DNA from: Phenylobacterium sp.
GTDB taxonomy: Bacteria; Pseudomonadota; Alphaproteobacteria; Caulobacterales; Caulobacteraceae
DNA: 64,000 nt
NCBI GenBank assembly: GCA_004799545.1
Contig: SSMU01000005.1
Coordinates: 469,382 to 533,381 of the forward strand
Reading direction: 5' to 3'
In this document: positions 25,456 to 33,986 of the stretch, in pieces
How the letters are laid out: each line of letters begins with the position of its first letter
Position numbering within the stretch: the first letter of the stretch is position 1
Translations under genes and position numbers: made by a program
Notes under the pieces: model-generated
The model's database searches: none
Told to the model about the DNA's origin: nothing
Seen by the model: the letters and a program-made list of their open reading frames with translations, nothing else

Positions 25456-26693
25456 CGTCTCCGCCCCTCTGCCGCTTCTGCCGCGCCCCGCTCACCCACA
25501 CCTTCGTCGACCTGGGCGACCAGCCGCTGGCCAACAGCTACCTCACCGCCGACCAGCTCGCCGCGGGGACCGAGGCGGCCTATCCGCTGCACGCCCGGGT
25601 CTGCGCCAACTGCTTCCTGGTGCAGGTGGACGACGTTGTCCCGGCCGACGCCATCTTCGACGAGACCTACGCCTACTTCTCCTCCTATTCCGCGAGCTGG
25701 GTGGCGCACGCCCGGCGCTACGCCGAGGCGATGACCGAGCGGTTCGGCCTGGGGCCGGACTCCCTGGTGGTCGAGGTCGCCAGCAACGACGGCTACCTGC
25801 TGCAGCACTTCCTGGCCAAGGACATCCCCGTGCTGGGCGTCGAGCCCACCGCCAACACCGCCGAGGCCGCCCGTGCGAAGGGCGTGCCCACCGAGGTGAT
25901 GTTCTTCGGCGCGCAGACCGGGCGGGAGCTGGCGGCCCGCGGCGGCCGCGCCGACCTGATGGCCGCCAACAACGTCCTGGCCCACGTGCCGGACATCAGT
26001 GATTTCGTGGCCGGGTTCCGCGAGATGCTGAAGGACGAGGGGGTGCTGACCTTCGAGTTCCCGCACCTGCTGAACCTGATCGAGAAGGTGCAGTTCGACA
26101 CCATCTACCACGAGCACTTCTCCTACCTGTCGCTGCTGGCGGTGGAGCAGGTGCTGCGGGCCAACGGGCTTCGGCCCTTCGACGTCGAGCTGTTGACCAC
26201 CCACGGCGGCTCGCTGCGGCTGTTCGTCTGCCACGCGGGCTCCGGCCGGGAGGAGACTCAAGGCTTGCGCGACCTGCGCGCCGCCGAGGCCAGGGCCGGC
26301 CTCGACCGGATCGAGACCTACGAAGGCTTCACCCCGCGCGTCGAAGCGGTGCGGACCAGCTTCCGCAAGTTCCTCGAGGACGCGCAGGTCGAGGGCAAGC
26401 GGGTCGCGGCCTACGGCGCTGCGGCCAAGGGCAACACCTTCCTCAACTATTGCCGCACGACCGCCCGCGAGATCGTCGCCGCCTTCGACGCCAACCCCGC
26501 CAAGCAGGGCCGCTACCTGCCCGGCAGCCACGTGCCGATCCTCAGCCCCGCCGAGGTCGCCACGGTGAAGCCCGATTATCTGCTGATCCTGCCCTGGAAC
26601 CTGAAAGACGAGATCACAGGCCAGCTGTCCTACATCGGCGGCTGGGGCGGCCGGTTCGTCACCGCGTCGCCGGAGACGCAGGTGCTGGGCTGA
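25452..26693 (+). CDS. Sugar C-methyltransferase (NovU/TylC3-like)
   Basis: A 413-aa SAM-dependent C-methyltransferase with the three-part structure of NDP-4-keto-6-deoxy sugar methylases: an N-terminal zinc ribbon (CRFC and CANC), a central SAM domain (VVEVASNDGYLLQHF) and a C-terminal Methyltransf_14-like domain (YGAAAKGNTFLNYC). YHEHFSYLS holds the conserved His/Tyr region near the active site. Family members put a methyl on C3 or C5 of the keto sugar; which carbon is used here cannot be read. It overlaps rfbG (ATGA) and the epimerase gene (TGATG). Confidence 0.88.
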   Translation: MTSPPLCRFCRAPLTHTFVDLGDQPLANSYLTADQLAAGTEAAYPLHARVCANCFLVQVDDVVPADAIFDETYAYFSSYSASWVAHARRYAEAMTERFGLGPDSLVVEVASNDGYLLQHFLAKDIPVLGVEPTANTAEAARAKGVPTEVMFFGAQTGRELAARGGRADLMAANNVLAHVPDISDFVAGFREMLKDEGVLTFEFPHLLNLIEKVQFDTIYHEHFSYLSLLAVEQVLRANGLRPFDVELLTTHGGSLRLFVCHAGSGREETQGLRDLRAAEARAGLDRIETYEGFTPRVEAVRTSFRKFLEDAQVEGKRVAAYGAAAKGNTFLNYCRTTAREIVAAFDANPAKQGRYLPGSHVPILSPAEVATVKPDYLLILPWNLKDEITGQLSYIGGWGGRFVTASPETQVLG

Positions 26694-27220
26694 TGCGGTT
26701 CGCCGAGACCGAGATCGCCGGCGTCGTGATCGTGGACGTCGAGGCCCACGCCGACGCGCGCGGCTCGTTCGCCCGCCTTCAGTGCCCCGAGGACTTCGCC
26801 GCCGCCGGCCATCCGTTCGTTCCGGCCCAGACCAGCCTGTCGCGCAATCCCACGCGGGGGACCCTGCGCGGCCTGCACTACCAGCCGGCGCCGCATGCGG
26901 AGGTGAAGCTGGTGCGCTGCGTGCGCGGCCGGATCTTCGACGTCGCCGTGGACCTGCGCCGGGATAGCCCAACTCACCGCCGCTGGACGGCGACCGAGCT
27001 CTCCGCCGACAACGCCCGCGCGCTCTTGATCCCGGAGGGCGTGGCGCACGGCTTCCTGACCCTGGAGGCCGACACCGACGTGCTCTACCAGATCGCGCCG
27101 GCCTTCGAGCCCGGCTACGAGGCGGGTGTGCGGTGGGATGATCCGGCCTTCGCCATCGCCTGGCCTGAGACGCCCGCATTGCTCTCGCCGCGCGACGCGA
27201 CCTATCCTGATTACGAATAG
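26693..27220 (+). CDS. RmlC-like NDP-4-keto-6-deoxy sugar epimerase
   Basis: A cupin-fold epimerase of 175 residues. The substrate-binding RGLHYQ and LLIPEGVAHGFLTLE blocks identify the RmlC/RfbC family. The region aligned with the usual DYYxPExExGIRWxDP motif reads APAFEPGYEAGVRWDDP, so the usual catalytic Tyr seems absent. It starts in TGATG with the methyltransferase stop. In this setting it would epimerise C3 and/or C5 of the methylated CDP-sugar rather than make dTDP-rhamnose. Confidence 0.85.
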   Translation: MRFAETEIAGVVIVDVEAHADARGSFARLQCPEDFAAAGHPFVPAQTSLSRNPTRGTLRGLHYQPAPHAEVKLVRCVRGRIFDVAVDLRRDSPTHRRWTATELSADNARALLIPEGVAHGFLTLEADTDVLYQIAPAFEPGYEAGVRWDDPAFAIAWPETPALLSPRDATYPDYE

Positions 27221-27249
27221 GGCCTGACGACGAATAGGGGACCGCGGCG

Positions 27250-27744
27250 GTGGCGCTCGAGATCGATCCGACGGCCAAGGTCTCGCCGCTGGCGGACATC
27301 GAGGAGTCGGTGCGCGGCACCCTGATCCGCATCGGCGCCAATACGCTCATCGACAGCTTCGTGAAGATCAAGCCGGCCGGCGGCATGGGCGACGTGGTGA
27401 TCGGCGCCGACAGCGCCATCAACTCCGGCACGGTGATCTACACCGGCAACGGGGTGACCATCGGCGACGCTGTGGCGGTGGCCGCCAACTGCACCTTCGC
27501 CCCAACCAACCACGCTATCGCCGACCGCTCGAAGCGCATCCGCGACCAGGGCTTCCAGCCGTCGAGGGGCGGCATTGTCGTCGAGGACGACGTCTGGATC
27601 GGCGCCGGGTCCGTGCTGCTGGATGGCGCCGTGGTGCGCAAGGGTGCGGTGATCGCCGCGGGCTCGGTGGTGCGCGGCGAGGTCGAGGCCTATGCGATCT
27701 ATGCCGGCGCGCCCGCCCGCAAGATCGGCGAACGGGGCGGCTGA
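27250..27744 (+). CDS. Hexapeptide-repeat acyltransferase
   Basis: A 164-aa left-handed beta-helix acyltransferase (Hexapep repeats such as VVIGADSAI, IVVEDDVWIGAGSVLLDGAVV, GAVIAAGSVV), likely transferring an acetyl group from acetyl-CoA. The WbbJ/LacA-like ending YAIYAGAPARKIG is typical. The start is GTG at 27250, preceded by a short gap after the epimerase. It probably O- or N-acetylates a sugar of the cassette. Its stop overlaps the next ATG by one base. Confidence 0.85.
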   Translation: MALEIDPTAKVSPLADIEESVRGTLIRIGANTLIDSFVKIKPAGGMGDVVIGADSAINSGTVIYTGNGVTIGDAVAVAANCTFAPTNHAIADRSKRIRDQGFQPSRGGIVVEDDVWIGAGSVLLDGAVVRKGAVIAAGSVVRGEVEAYAIYAGAPARKIGERGG

Positions 27745-28547
27745 TGGCGGTCACCGTGGTCGGCGCCGAGGGCTTCGTCGGCCGCCGGCTCGTGCAGCGC
27801 TTGAAGGCGGCGGGCAAGGCGCCCTGGACGCCGCGCAAGGGCGATGCGGACCTGCTGACCCGCGACCTGGGCGTGGTCTACTACTGCGCGGGCCTGACAG
27901 CCGACTACGACAAGCGCCCGTTCGACACCGTCGAGGCCCACGCCAGCCTGGTCAGCGAGATCCTGCGCAGCGGTCGCTTCGAGCGGATCGTCTACCTCTC
28001 CTCCACCCGCCTCTACGACGGCCTGGCCAAGCCCGCGGTCGACGAGACCGAGCCACTGGTCTTCGATCCCCGCGACCCGCGCCGGGTCTACGACCTCTCC
28101 AAGGCCCTGGGCGAAAACCTGGTGATGACCCGCGCCGACGGTCGCGGCCGGGTGGCCCGGCTGGCCAATGTCTACGACTGGGAGGACGGCGCGCCGGGCT
28201 TCCTCTCCGAATGGCTGATCCGGGCGCGGTCGGCGCGCGACCTCACCCTGGACTCCAGCCCGGCCGTGGCGCGCGACTACATCCACCTGGACGACGTGGT
28301 TTCGGCCCTCATCGCTATCGCCGCGGCCGAGGCGCCGGACATCTTCAACGTGGCGAGCGGCGAACTGGTCACCAACGGCGGGATCGCCGAGGTGTTCGCC
28401 GCCTCCGGACGCCGCGTGCGCTTCACCGGCGACGCCCGCCCCACCCCGCCCCCGAACGCCGCCATCGCCCGGCTGAAGGCGCTTGGCGTGACGCCCCGGC
28501 CCGTGAAGGATGTGGTCCGCGCCTATCTGGAAGGGCTGAGGCCTTGA
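27744..28547 (+). CDS. NAD(P)-dependent sugar reductase/epimerase (extended SDR)
   Basis: A 267-aa extended-type SDR with a shortened N-terminus: VVGAEGFVGRRL for nucleotide binding, YLSSTRLYDG, and the catalytic YDLSK (RVYDLSKALGE). Positioned after the methyltransferase and epimerase it is the natural candidate for 4-keto reduction of the CDP-sugar, the role of NovS or RmlD in related pathways. Direct evidence for that reaction is lacking. It overlaps the next gene by 4 nt (TTGA). Confidence 0.82.
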   Translation: MAVTVVGAEGFVGRRLVQRLKAAGKAPWTPRKGDADLLTRDLGVVYYCAGLTADYDKRPFDTVEAHASLVSEILRSGRFERIVYLSSTRLYDGLAKPAVDETEPLVFDPRDPRRVYDLSKALGENLVMTRADGRGRVARLANVYDWEDGAPGFLSEWLIRARSARDLTLDSSPAVARDYIHLDDVVSALIAIAAAEAPDIFNVASGELVTNGGIAEVFAASGRRVRFTGDARPTPPPNAAIARLKALGVTPRPVKDVVRAYLEGLRP

Positions 28548-29200
28548 AGCTCCTCGATCACACCCGCGACAGCCTGGTGGCCTACATCACCGCCCAGTGC
28601 GCCGCCGTGGTCCCGGACGGACGCGACGCCGCCTTCCGGGCCGCCGTCGAGGCCCACATCGACGAGGCGCTTGAGCGGATGCACCGCTGCATCAACGCCT
28701 GCGCGCCCTGGCGGCCGGACGAGTTCAACGTGCTGCAATCCTCGCAGCACACCATCTTCCTCTACTTCCTGGCCAATACGATCTGGAAGCGTTCGGGGGA
28801 CACGGCCGCGGCGACCCGCCTGTTCCTGATGAACAAGGCCTTCAACGGCATCGACCTGTTCTACGAGATCGCCATGCCGGAGGTGTTCTACATCGGCCAC
28901 AGCGTCGGCATCGTCCTGGCCAAGGCGACCTACGGCAATTTCCTGGTGCTCTACCAGGGCGCCACGGTCGGGCGGCACAAGGACCAGATCCCGACGATCG
29001 GGGAGCGGGTGGTGCTCTATCCGCACACCGCCGTGGTGGGCCGCGCGGTGGTCGAGGACGACTGCGTCATCAGCCAGGGGACCCGGGTGATCAACAAGCA
29101 CGTGCCGAAAGGCTCCACGGTCTTCGCCGGCGAGACGGCCGGGGAGCTCACGTTCCGCCCGCGGCCCGACGACCTGCTGCAGGAATATTTCAGACCTTAG
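28544..29200 (+). CDS. Serine-acetyltransferase-like acetyltransferase
   Basis: A 218-aa protein with a helical N-terminus and a C-terminal left-handed beta-helix (VLYQGATVGRHKDQIPTIGE, VVEDDCVISQGT), resembling the SAT/CysE group. The start TTG at 28544 overlaps the previous stop (TTGA) and a GGAAGGG-like site precedes it. Cysteine synthesis is unlikely to be its role in this operon; an acetyl transfer to a sugar or amino sugar fits better. It is the last gene of the plus-strand run and slightly overlaps the end of the convergent glycosyltransferase. Confidence 0.8.
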   Translation: MKLLDHTRDSLVAYITAQCAAVVPDGRDAAFRAAVEAHIDEALERMHRCINACAPWRPDEFNVLQSSQHTIFLYFLANTIWKRSGDTAAATRLFLMNKAFNGIDLFYEIAMPEVFYIGHSVGIVLAKATYGNFLVLYQGATVGRHKDQIPTIGERVVLYPHTAVVGRAVVEDDCVISQGTRVINKHVPKGSTVFAGETAGELTFRPRPDDLLQEYFRP

Positions 29201-31493
29201 CCGTCTCGGCGGGGGCGCCGGCCAGGGCCCGGGCGATCATGTCGTAGAAGTCGCGGGCGAAGTCGTCGGTGCGCCCGAGCGGGCCGGCCTTCATCCGCTC
29301 GCGCAGGGTCTGGCGAAGGTCGAGCCGGCGGGCGCGGTCGCCGGCCAGGGCCACGGCGATGTCCACGAAGGCCTGCTTGTCGGTGGTCGCCAGGTCGCCC
29401 GCGCCGGCGTTGGTGAGGATCGAATAGCTGAGCCGCTCGAAGAAGGCCTCGCCGATCAGGCTCACCACCGGCACGCCCATCCACAACGCCTCGGTGGTCG
29501 TGGTGCCGCCGGTCAGCGGCAGGGTGTCCAGGGTGATGTCGATCTCGTTGTAGAACGGCATGTGCCGGCCGCGGACCGGGCGGAACTCGATCCGGTCGCC
29601 GGCCACCCCCTGCGCCTCGAACTCGCGGGTGAGGTTCTCGCGGAACTTCACCGTGCCGCCCTCCGGCCGCACGAACAGGAAGCGGGAGCCCGGCGTGCGC
29701 TTCATCACCTCGGCCCACAGCGCCAGCATGTCGCGATTGTACTTGTGGGGGTTGTTGGCGGTGCCGAAGCTGATCCGGCCGGCGCGGTCCTCGGGCAGGC
29801 CGGGCGTGATCTCCAGGTTCTCGGAGAACACCATCCGGCCGAGCGCGATCCAGCTGTCGGGCATCAGCAGCGGCTGTTCGATCAGCAGGTCCGGCCGGGT
29901 CGGGCGGCAGTACGGATCGCAGATGAAATAGTCGATCGCCGAGAGGCCGGCGGAATGCGGATAGCCCAGCCAGCTCGCCTGCTTCGGGGCCGGCCGCCAG
30001 GCCATCACCTCCAGCTTGTTCATGTGCGTCGAGCCGCCCAGCTCGATCAGCATGTCCAGCTGGTCGTCGGCGATCATCTGGGCCGCGTCGCGCGGCGCCA
30101 TGTCGGGATGCCACCGGAACGCCGTCACCTGGGCGGCGATATGCTTCTGCAGCCGGTCTTCCTGCCCCTGGTAGAAGGAATAGCAGTAGACCTCGAACCG
30201 CTCGCGATCGATGTGGTCGAACAGCGGCAGGGCGAAATAGGCCACCGGGTGGCCGCGCAGGTCCGAGGACATGAAGCCCAGCCGGATCTTGTCCGACTTG
30301 GGCCGCGGGGCCGGGCGGCGGATCGGATGCTCGGCCGCCTGGGCCTCGACCTGCCGGCCCCAGATGCGGTGCTGCTCGATCAGCTCCAGACGGTCGTCGT
30401 CGGTGCGCACGCGGGCCAGCTGCTTGAGCAGGGCGGTGTGGCGGCCGCTCTCCGCCCAGATGCGGCCGAGGTCGCGGAAGGTCCCCAGCCGGTCCAGGTC
30501 GTCGAAGGCGCAGACCCGGATCAGCACCTCCGAAGCGATCTTCAGGTGGGGCGACGAGGTCAGCGTCTGCTCGGCCATGACCGCCGACAGCCGCTCGTAG
30601 GCTTCCGCGATATTGACGGCCTCGTCGCCGGTGCGGGTCCGCTCCAGGCTCTCGATCAGCGCCATGCGGTAGTCGAGCTTGTCCGGCGCCAGTTCGAGGG
30701 CCCGGCGCAGCAGGATGTTGGCGCGCGGCCGGTCGTAGTCGACGATCGTCGAGCCGTATTGGTAGAGCAGCCAGGCCGCGTCCGGGAAGCGCGCCAGCAG
30801 CTCTTCCATATAGGCCTCGGCCTTGCGTGGCTCTCCTGCCCGCCGGAAGACGATGATCCGCGCTTCGTGCAGCCGGGGCTCGTCCGGATTGGCGGCGAGC
30901 GCCTTGTCGAGGATCTGGTGCGACTGCGCCTGGCGGTGCCGCTCGTTCATGGCCCCGGCCATGTCCAGCCAGGCGTCGATCATCCCCTTATTGAGCGCCA
31001 CGGCCTGGCGCCAGCGGACCATGGCGGCGTCGATCTTGCCCTGCTTGTTCAGCGCCCGGCCCAGCTGGCGCTGGTGCTCCGAGTTGCGCGGCTGGGCGCG
31101 GACCAGCTTGGTGAACACCGCCTCGGCGCGGACGCCGTCGTCCATGTCGAGCAGCACATTGCCGCGGTTGACCTGCGGACCCTCGTGGCGCGCATCGATC
31201 CGGATCGACTCGTCGAGCGCCGCCAGGGCCTCCGGCAGGCGCTTGAGCTGGCGCAGGAAGACGCCGCGCAGGTTCCACATCTCGGGATCGCGCGGATGGC
31301 GTTCGACGCCGCGTTCCGACCAGACCTCGGCCTCGGTCTGGCGGCCGAGGCGATAGAGCTGGTGCAGCAACACGCGATAGACCTGCGGCGGGCGGTCCGG
31401 CTCCTCGGTCAAGGCCTGGATCAGCTCGCCAACGGCCTCTTCGGTGCGGCCCGCCTTCAGCGCCTCTTCCGCAGCGACCAAGCGCTGATCCAT
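29190..31493 (-). CDS. TPR-containing O-GlcNAc-transferase-like (SPINDLY-type) glycosyltransferase
   Basis: A 767-aa GT41-like protein. The N-terminal half (about 1-330) is TPR repeats (e.g. AEVWSERGVERHPRDPEMWNL, split here), and the C-terminal half has the GT-B motifs of the family: IRLGFMSSDLRGHPVAYF, WLGYPHSAGLSAIDYF, and TLDTLPLTGGTTTTEALWMG, which are the substrate and nucleotide-sugar binding regions. Family members transfer sugars to Ser/Thr of proteins, and in Caulobacter relatives a TPR-GT (FlmG) glycosylates flagellin. It converges on the sugar cassette with an 11-nt overlap. Its acceptor is unknown. Confidence 0.87.
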   Translation of the reverse strand: MDQRLVAAEEALKAGRTEEAVGELIQALTEEPDRPPQVYRVLLHQLYRLGRQTEAEVWSERGVERHPRDPEMWNLRGVFLRQLKRLPEALAALDESIRIDARHEGPQVNRGNVLLDMDDGVRAEAVFTKLVRAQPRNSEHQRQLGRALNKQGKIDAAMVRWRQAVALNKGMIDAWLDMAGAMNERHRQAQSHQILDKALAANPDEPRLHEARIIVFRRAGEPRKAEAYMEELLARFPDAAWLLYQYGSTIVDYDRPRANILLRRALELAPDKLDYRMALIESLERTRTGDEAVNIAEAYERLSAVMAEQTLTSSPHLKIASEVLIRVCAFDDLDRLGTFRDLGRIWAESGRHTALLKQLARVRTDDDRLELIEQHRIWGRQVEAQAAEHPIRRPAPRPKSDKIRLGFMSSDLRGHPVAYFALPLFDHIDRERFEVYCYSFYQGQEDRLQKHIAAQVTAFRWHPDMAPRDAAQMIADDQLDMLIELGGSTHMNKLEVMAWRPAPKQASWLGYPHSAGLSAIDYFICDPYCRPTRPDLLIEQPLLMPDSWIALGRMVFSENLEITPGLPEDRAGRISFGTANNPHKYNRDMLALWAEVMKRTPGSRFLFVRPEGGTVKFRENLTREFEAQGVAGDRIEFRPVRGRHMPFYNEIDITLDTLPLTGGTTTTEALWMGVPVVSLIGEAFFERLSYSILTNAGAGDLATTDKQAFVDIAVALAGDRARRLDLRQTLRERMKAGPLGRTDDFARDFYDMIARALAGAPAETAKV

Positions 31494-31562
31494 GCCCGAA
31501 CCTTCTTCAGAACCCGCCCATTTCCGCCGGGCAGGACCCTTAAGCCCGGAGACGTTTGAAGG

Positions 31563-31850
31563 CTAGAGCCTGGGATGCTGCAGCGTCCGGCCGCTGAACT
31601 TCCACTTCAGCGCCAGGATGGCGGCCGCCATGCCCAGGCAGACCGTGTTGGAGCCCACCACCGGCCAGCTGGCGATCAGCACGCCGTAGGCGATCCACAG
31701 GGCGAAGCCTGTCACCGTCACCAGGTACATCCTGAGCGAGACGGACGAGGCGTCGCGCTCGCGCCAGATCTTGACGATCTGCGGGGCGAAGCTGGTCATC
31801 GAGCAGAGCGCGGCGGCGACGCCGACCCCATTGGCGAGGAGGTGGGCCAA
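31563..31850 (-). CDS. SemiSWEET sugar transporter
   Basis: A 95-aa three-helix membrane protein of the SemiSWEET/PQ-loop family. The conserved Pro-Gln pair occurs in FAPQIVKIWRERDASS of helix 1. Such proteins dimerise to form a bidirectional sugar channel. Its coding strand matches the next gene upstream, from which it is separated by only 3 nt, so the two are probably cotranscribed. Substrate sugar unknown. Confidence 0.85.
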   Translation of the reverse strand: MAHLLANGVGVAAALCSMTSFAPQIVKIWRERDASSVSLRMYLVTVTGFALWIAYGVLIASWPVVGSNTVCLGMAAAILALKWKFSGRTLQHPRL

Positions 31851-31853
31851 GGC

Positions 31854-32510
31854 TCAGTCCACCCTCGGGAAGCGCAGCACGGCGCGGGCGCCATGATCGC
31901 GCGTGCTGAGCTGGAAGGTCCCGCGCAGTTGCTGGGCGAGCAGGGCGGCGAGCGTCGTGCCGAAACCCGCGGGGGCATCCCCAGCCAGACCCACGCCATC
32001 GTCGGAGACGCTGAGCTGGATCGCGCCGTCGTCGGGCCCGAACACCACCTCGATGGCGCCAGGCCGCTCGGGGAAGGCGTGCTTCAGGGCGTTGCGCACC
32101 AGTTCGCCGGTGATCAGCGCCAGCGGCCCGGCCTGCCGCGAGGGTATGGTGACCGGCGTCAGGTCGAAACGCACGCGCACGTCGTCGCGGCGGGCTGCGG
32201 CGGCGGCCTCCTCCGCCACGTCGCGGATCAGGCCGGAGGCCTCGAAGTGGGCGGGATCGTCGCCGACCTCCAGCCGGCGATGCACGGCGGCCACGGCGCT
32301 GACACGGTCCAGGGCGGCGCGCAGGCAGGCGCGGTCGGCGCCGTCAGGCAGCTTGCGCAGCTGCAGCACGAAGACCGAGGCGATCAGCTGCAGGTCGTTC
32401 TTGATGCGGTGATCGAGCTCGCCGAGCCGCGCGCGGGCGCGGACCAACTCGGCCTCCAATGCGGAGATCCGGGCGGCGGTCCCCGGGTCCTGCTCAGCCG
32501 TGATCGCCAT
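31854..32510 (-). CDS. Sensor histidine kinase, HisKA_2/HWE-like
   Basis: A compact 218-aa kinase with no sensory domain: short N-terminal coiled coil (about 10-30), the phosphoacceptor H34 in LDHRIKNDLQLIASVF, and an HATPase_c domain (ALITGELVRNALKHAF, LSVSDDGVGL). The HRIKNDLQ box is the HisKA_2 type common in alphaproteobacteria, often feeding general-stress or light signalling. No response regulator is adjacent, so it is an orphan here. Start is ATG at 32510. It is divergent from purD. Confidence 0.87.
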   Translation of the reverse strand: MAITAEQDPGTAARISALEAELVRARARLGELDHRIKNDLQLIASVFVLQLRKLPDGADRACLRAALDRVSAVAAVHRRLEVGDDPAHFEASGLIRDVAEEAAAAARRDDVRVRFDLTPVTIPSRQAGPLALITGELVRNALKHAFPERPGAIEVVFGPDDGAIQLSVSDDGVGLAGDAPAGFGTTLAALLAQQLRGTFQLSTRDHGARAVLRFPRVD

Positions 32511-32631
32511 GCGAAGGCCTCCACCCGCGCAAGCAACGGCGCCGCCAAGCCGAGGGTTCCATGCGTGGCCCGCGCCGCGACGGTGCGACGCAGCTTGACC
32601 GGGCGGGGCCGGGCCGCCTAAGCGCGGGGCC

Positions 32632-33912
32632 ATGAACATCCTCCTGGTCGGCTCCGGCGGACGCGAGCACGCGCTGGCGTGGAAGATCGCCCAGTCGCCC
32701 CGGCTGTCACGGCTGGTGGCGGCGCCCGGCAACCCGGGCATGGCCAAGCTGTGCGAGACGCGGGCGGTGGGCGCGACGGACGTGGCCGGCCTGATGGCCC
32801 TGGCGCGGGAAATCGCCGCCGACCTGGTGGTGATCGGGCCGGAGGTGACGGTGGCAGCCGGCCTCGCCGACGAGCTGGCGCTGGCCGCGGTCCCCTGCTT
32901 CGGCCCGACCGCCCAGGCGGGCCAGCTGGAATCCTCCAAGGCCTTCACCAAGGCCTTCGCCGACCGCTATGGCCTGCCCACCGGGGCCTATCAGGTCTGC
33001 GAGACGGTGGAGGCGGCGCGCGCCGCCCTGGACCAGTTCACCGCGCCCTTCGTGATCAAGGCCGACGGCCTGGCGGCCGGCAAGGGGGTGGTGATCGCGT
33101 CCACCCGCGAGGAAGCCGAGGCCGCGGTCGAGGATGCGCTCGGCGGCCGGTTCGGCGCGGCCGGGGCGCGGGTGGTGATCGAAGAGTTCCTGGAGGGCGA
33201 GATCGGCTCGCTGTTCGCGCTCTGCGACGGCGAGACCTCGATGCTGTTCGGCTGGGCGCAGGACCACAAGCGGGCCTTCGACGGCGACCAGGGGCCGAAC
33301 ACCGGCGGCATGGGGGCCTATTCGCCGGCCCCGGTGTTCACGCCGGAGCTGGTGGAGCAGGTGCGGACCCGCCTCGTCGAGCCCACCTTCGCCGGCATCG
33401 CCGCCGACGGCGCGCCCTATCGCGGGGTGCTGTTCGTGGAGCTGATGGCGACGTCCAGCGGCCCGCAGCTGGTGGAGTTCAACGCCCGCTTCGGCGACCC
33501 CGAATGCCAGCCGCTGATGCTGCGGCTGAAGAGCGACCTGGTCCCCTACCTGCTGGCCTGCGCGACCGGGACCCTGGCCGAGCTGCCGCCGCCGGAATGG
33601 CGCGACGAGGCGGCGATCTGCGTGGTGCTGGCGGCCCGCGGCTATCCGGGCACGCCCAAGCCGCACGGCGAGATCAAGGGCGCCGAGGCCGACTTTGGCC
33701 CCGATGTCGCTATCTTCCACGCCGGCACCAAGCGCGGCGGCGACGGCAAGCTCCGCGCGGCCGGCGGCCGGGTGCTGAACGTCTGCGCCCGGGGGCCCGA
33801 CCTCGAGACGGCGCGCGACCGGGCCTATGGGGCGGTGGCGGCGATCGACTTCCACGACGGCTTCTGCCGCGCCGACATCGGCTGGCGGGCGCTCACCCGC
33901 GACAAGGCCTGA
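32632..33912 (+). CDS. purD: Phosphoribosylamine-glycine ligase
   Basis: Joins glycine to phosphoribosylamine in step two of purine synthesis; 426-aa ATP-grasp enzyme. Recognised by LLVGSGGREHALAWKI at the start, KADGLAAGKGVVIA, EEFLEGEIGSLFALCDG, and PNTGGMGAYSPAPV. Length and motifs match the family. The start ATG at 32632 is divergent from the sensor kinase across 121 bp. No other pur genes are in the window. Confidence 0.97.
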   Translation: MNILLVGSGGREHALAWKIAQSPRLSRLVAAPGNPGMAKLCETRAVGATDVAGLMALAREIAADLVVIGPEVTVAAGLADELALAAVPCFGPTAQAGQLESSKAFTKAFADRYGLPTGAYQVCETVEAARAALDQFTAPFVIKADGLAAGKGVVIASTREEAEAAVEDALGGRFGAAGARVVIEEFLEGEIGSLFALCDGETSMLFGWAQDHKRAFDGDQGPNTGGMGAYSPAPVFTPELVEQVRTRLVEPTFAGIAADGAPYRGVLFVELMATSSGPQLVEFNARFGDPECQPLMLRLKSDLVPYLLACATGTLAELPPPEWRDEAAICVVLAARGYPGTPKPHGEIKGAEADFGPDVAIFHAGTKRGGDGKLRAAGGRVLNVCARGPDLETARDRAYGAVAAIDFHDGFCRADIGWRALTRDKA

Positions 33913-33986
33913 AACCCGCGCCTTGCTCGCCTCGCGTCACCCCCGGTAAAGTGGCGTCAAACAATCGTTAGAGGGGCAGGAACGCC

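Noticed and set aside
28544..29200. cysE for cysteine synthesis
   Set aside because: It is SAT-like but is coupled to sugar genes, so a sugar acetyltransferase role is more likely.
29562..31559. A 665-residue open frame opposite the TPR glycosyltransferase
   Set aside because: Shadow of the GT gene; no recognisable domain and no ribosome site.
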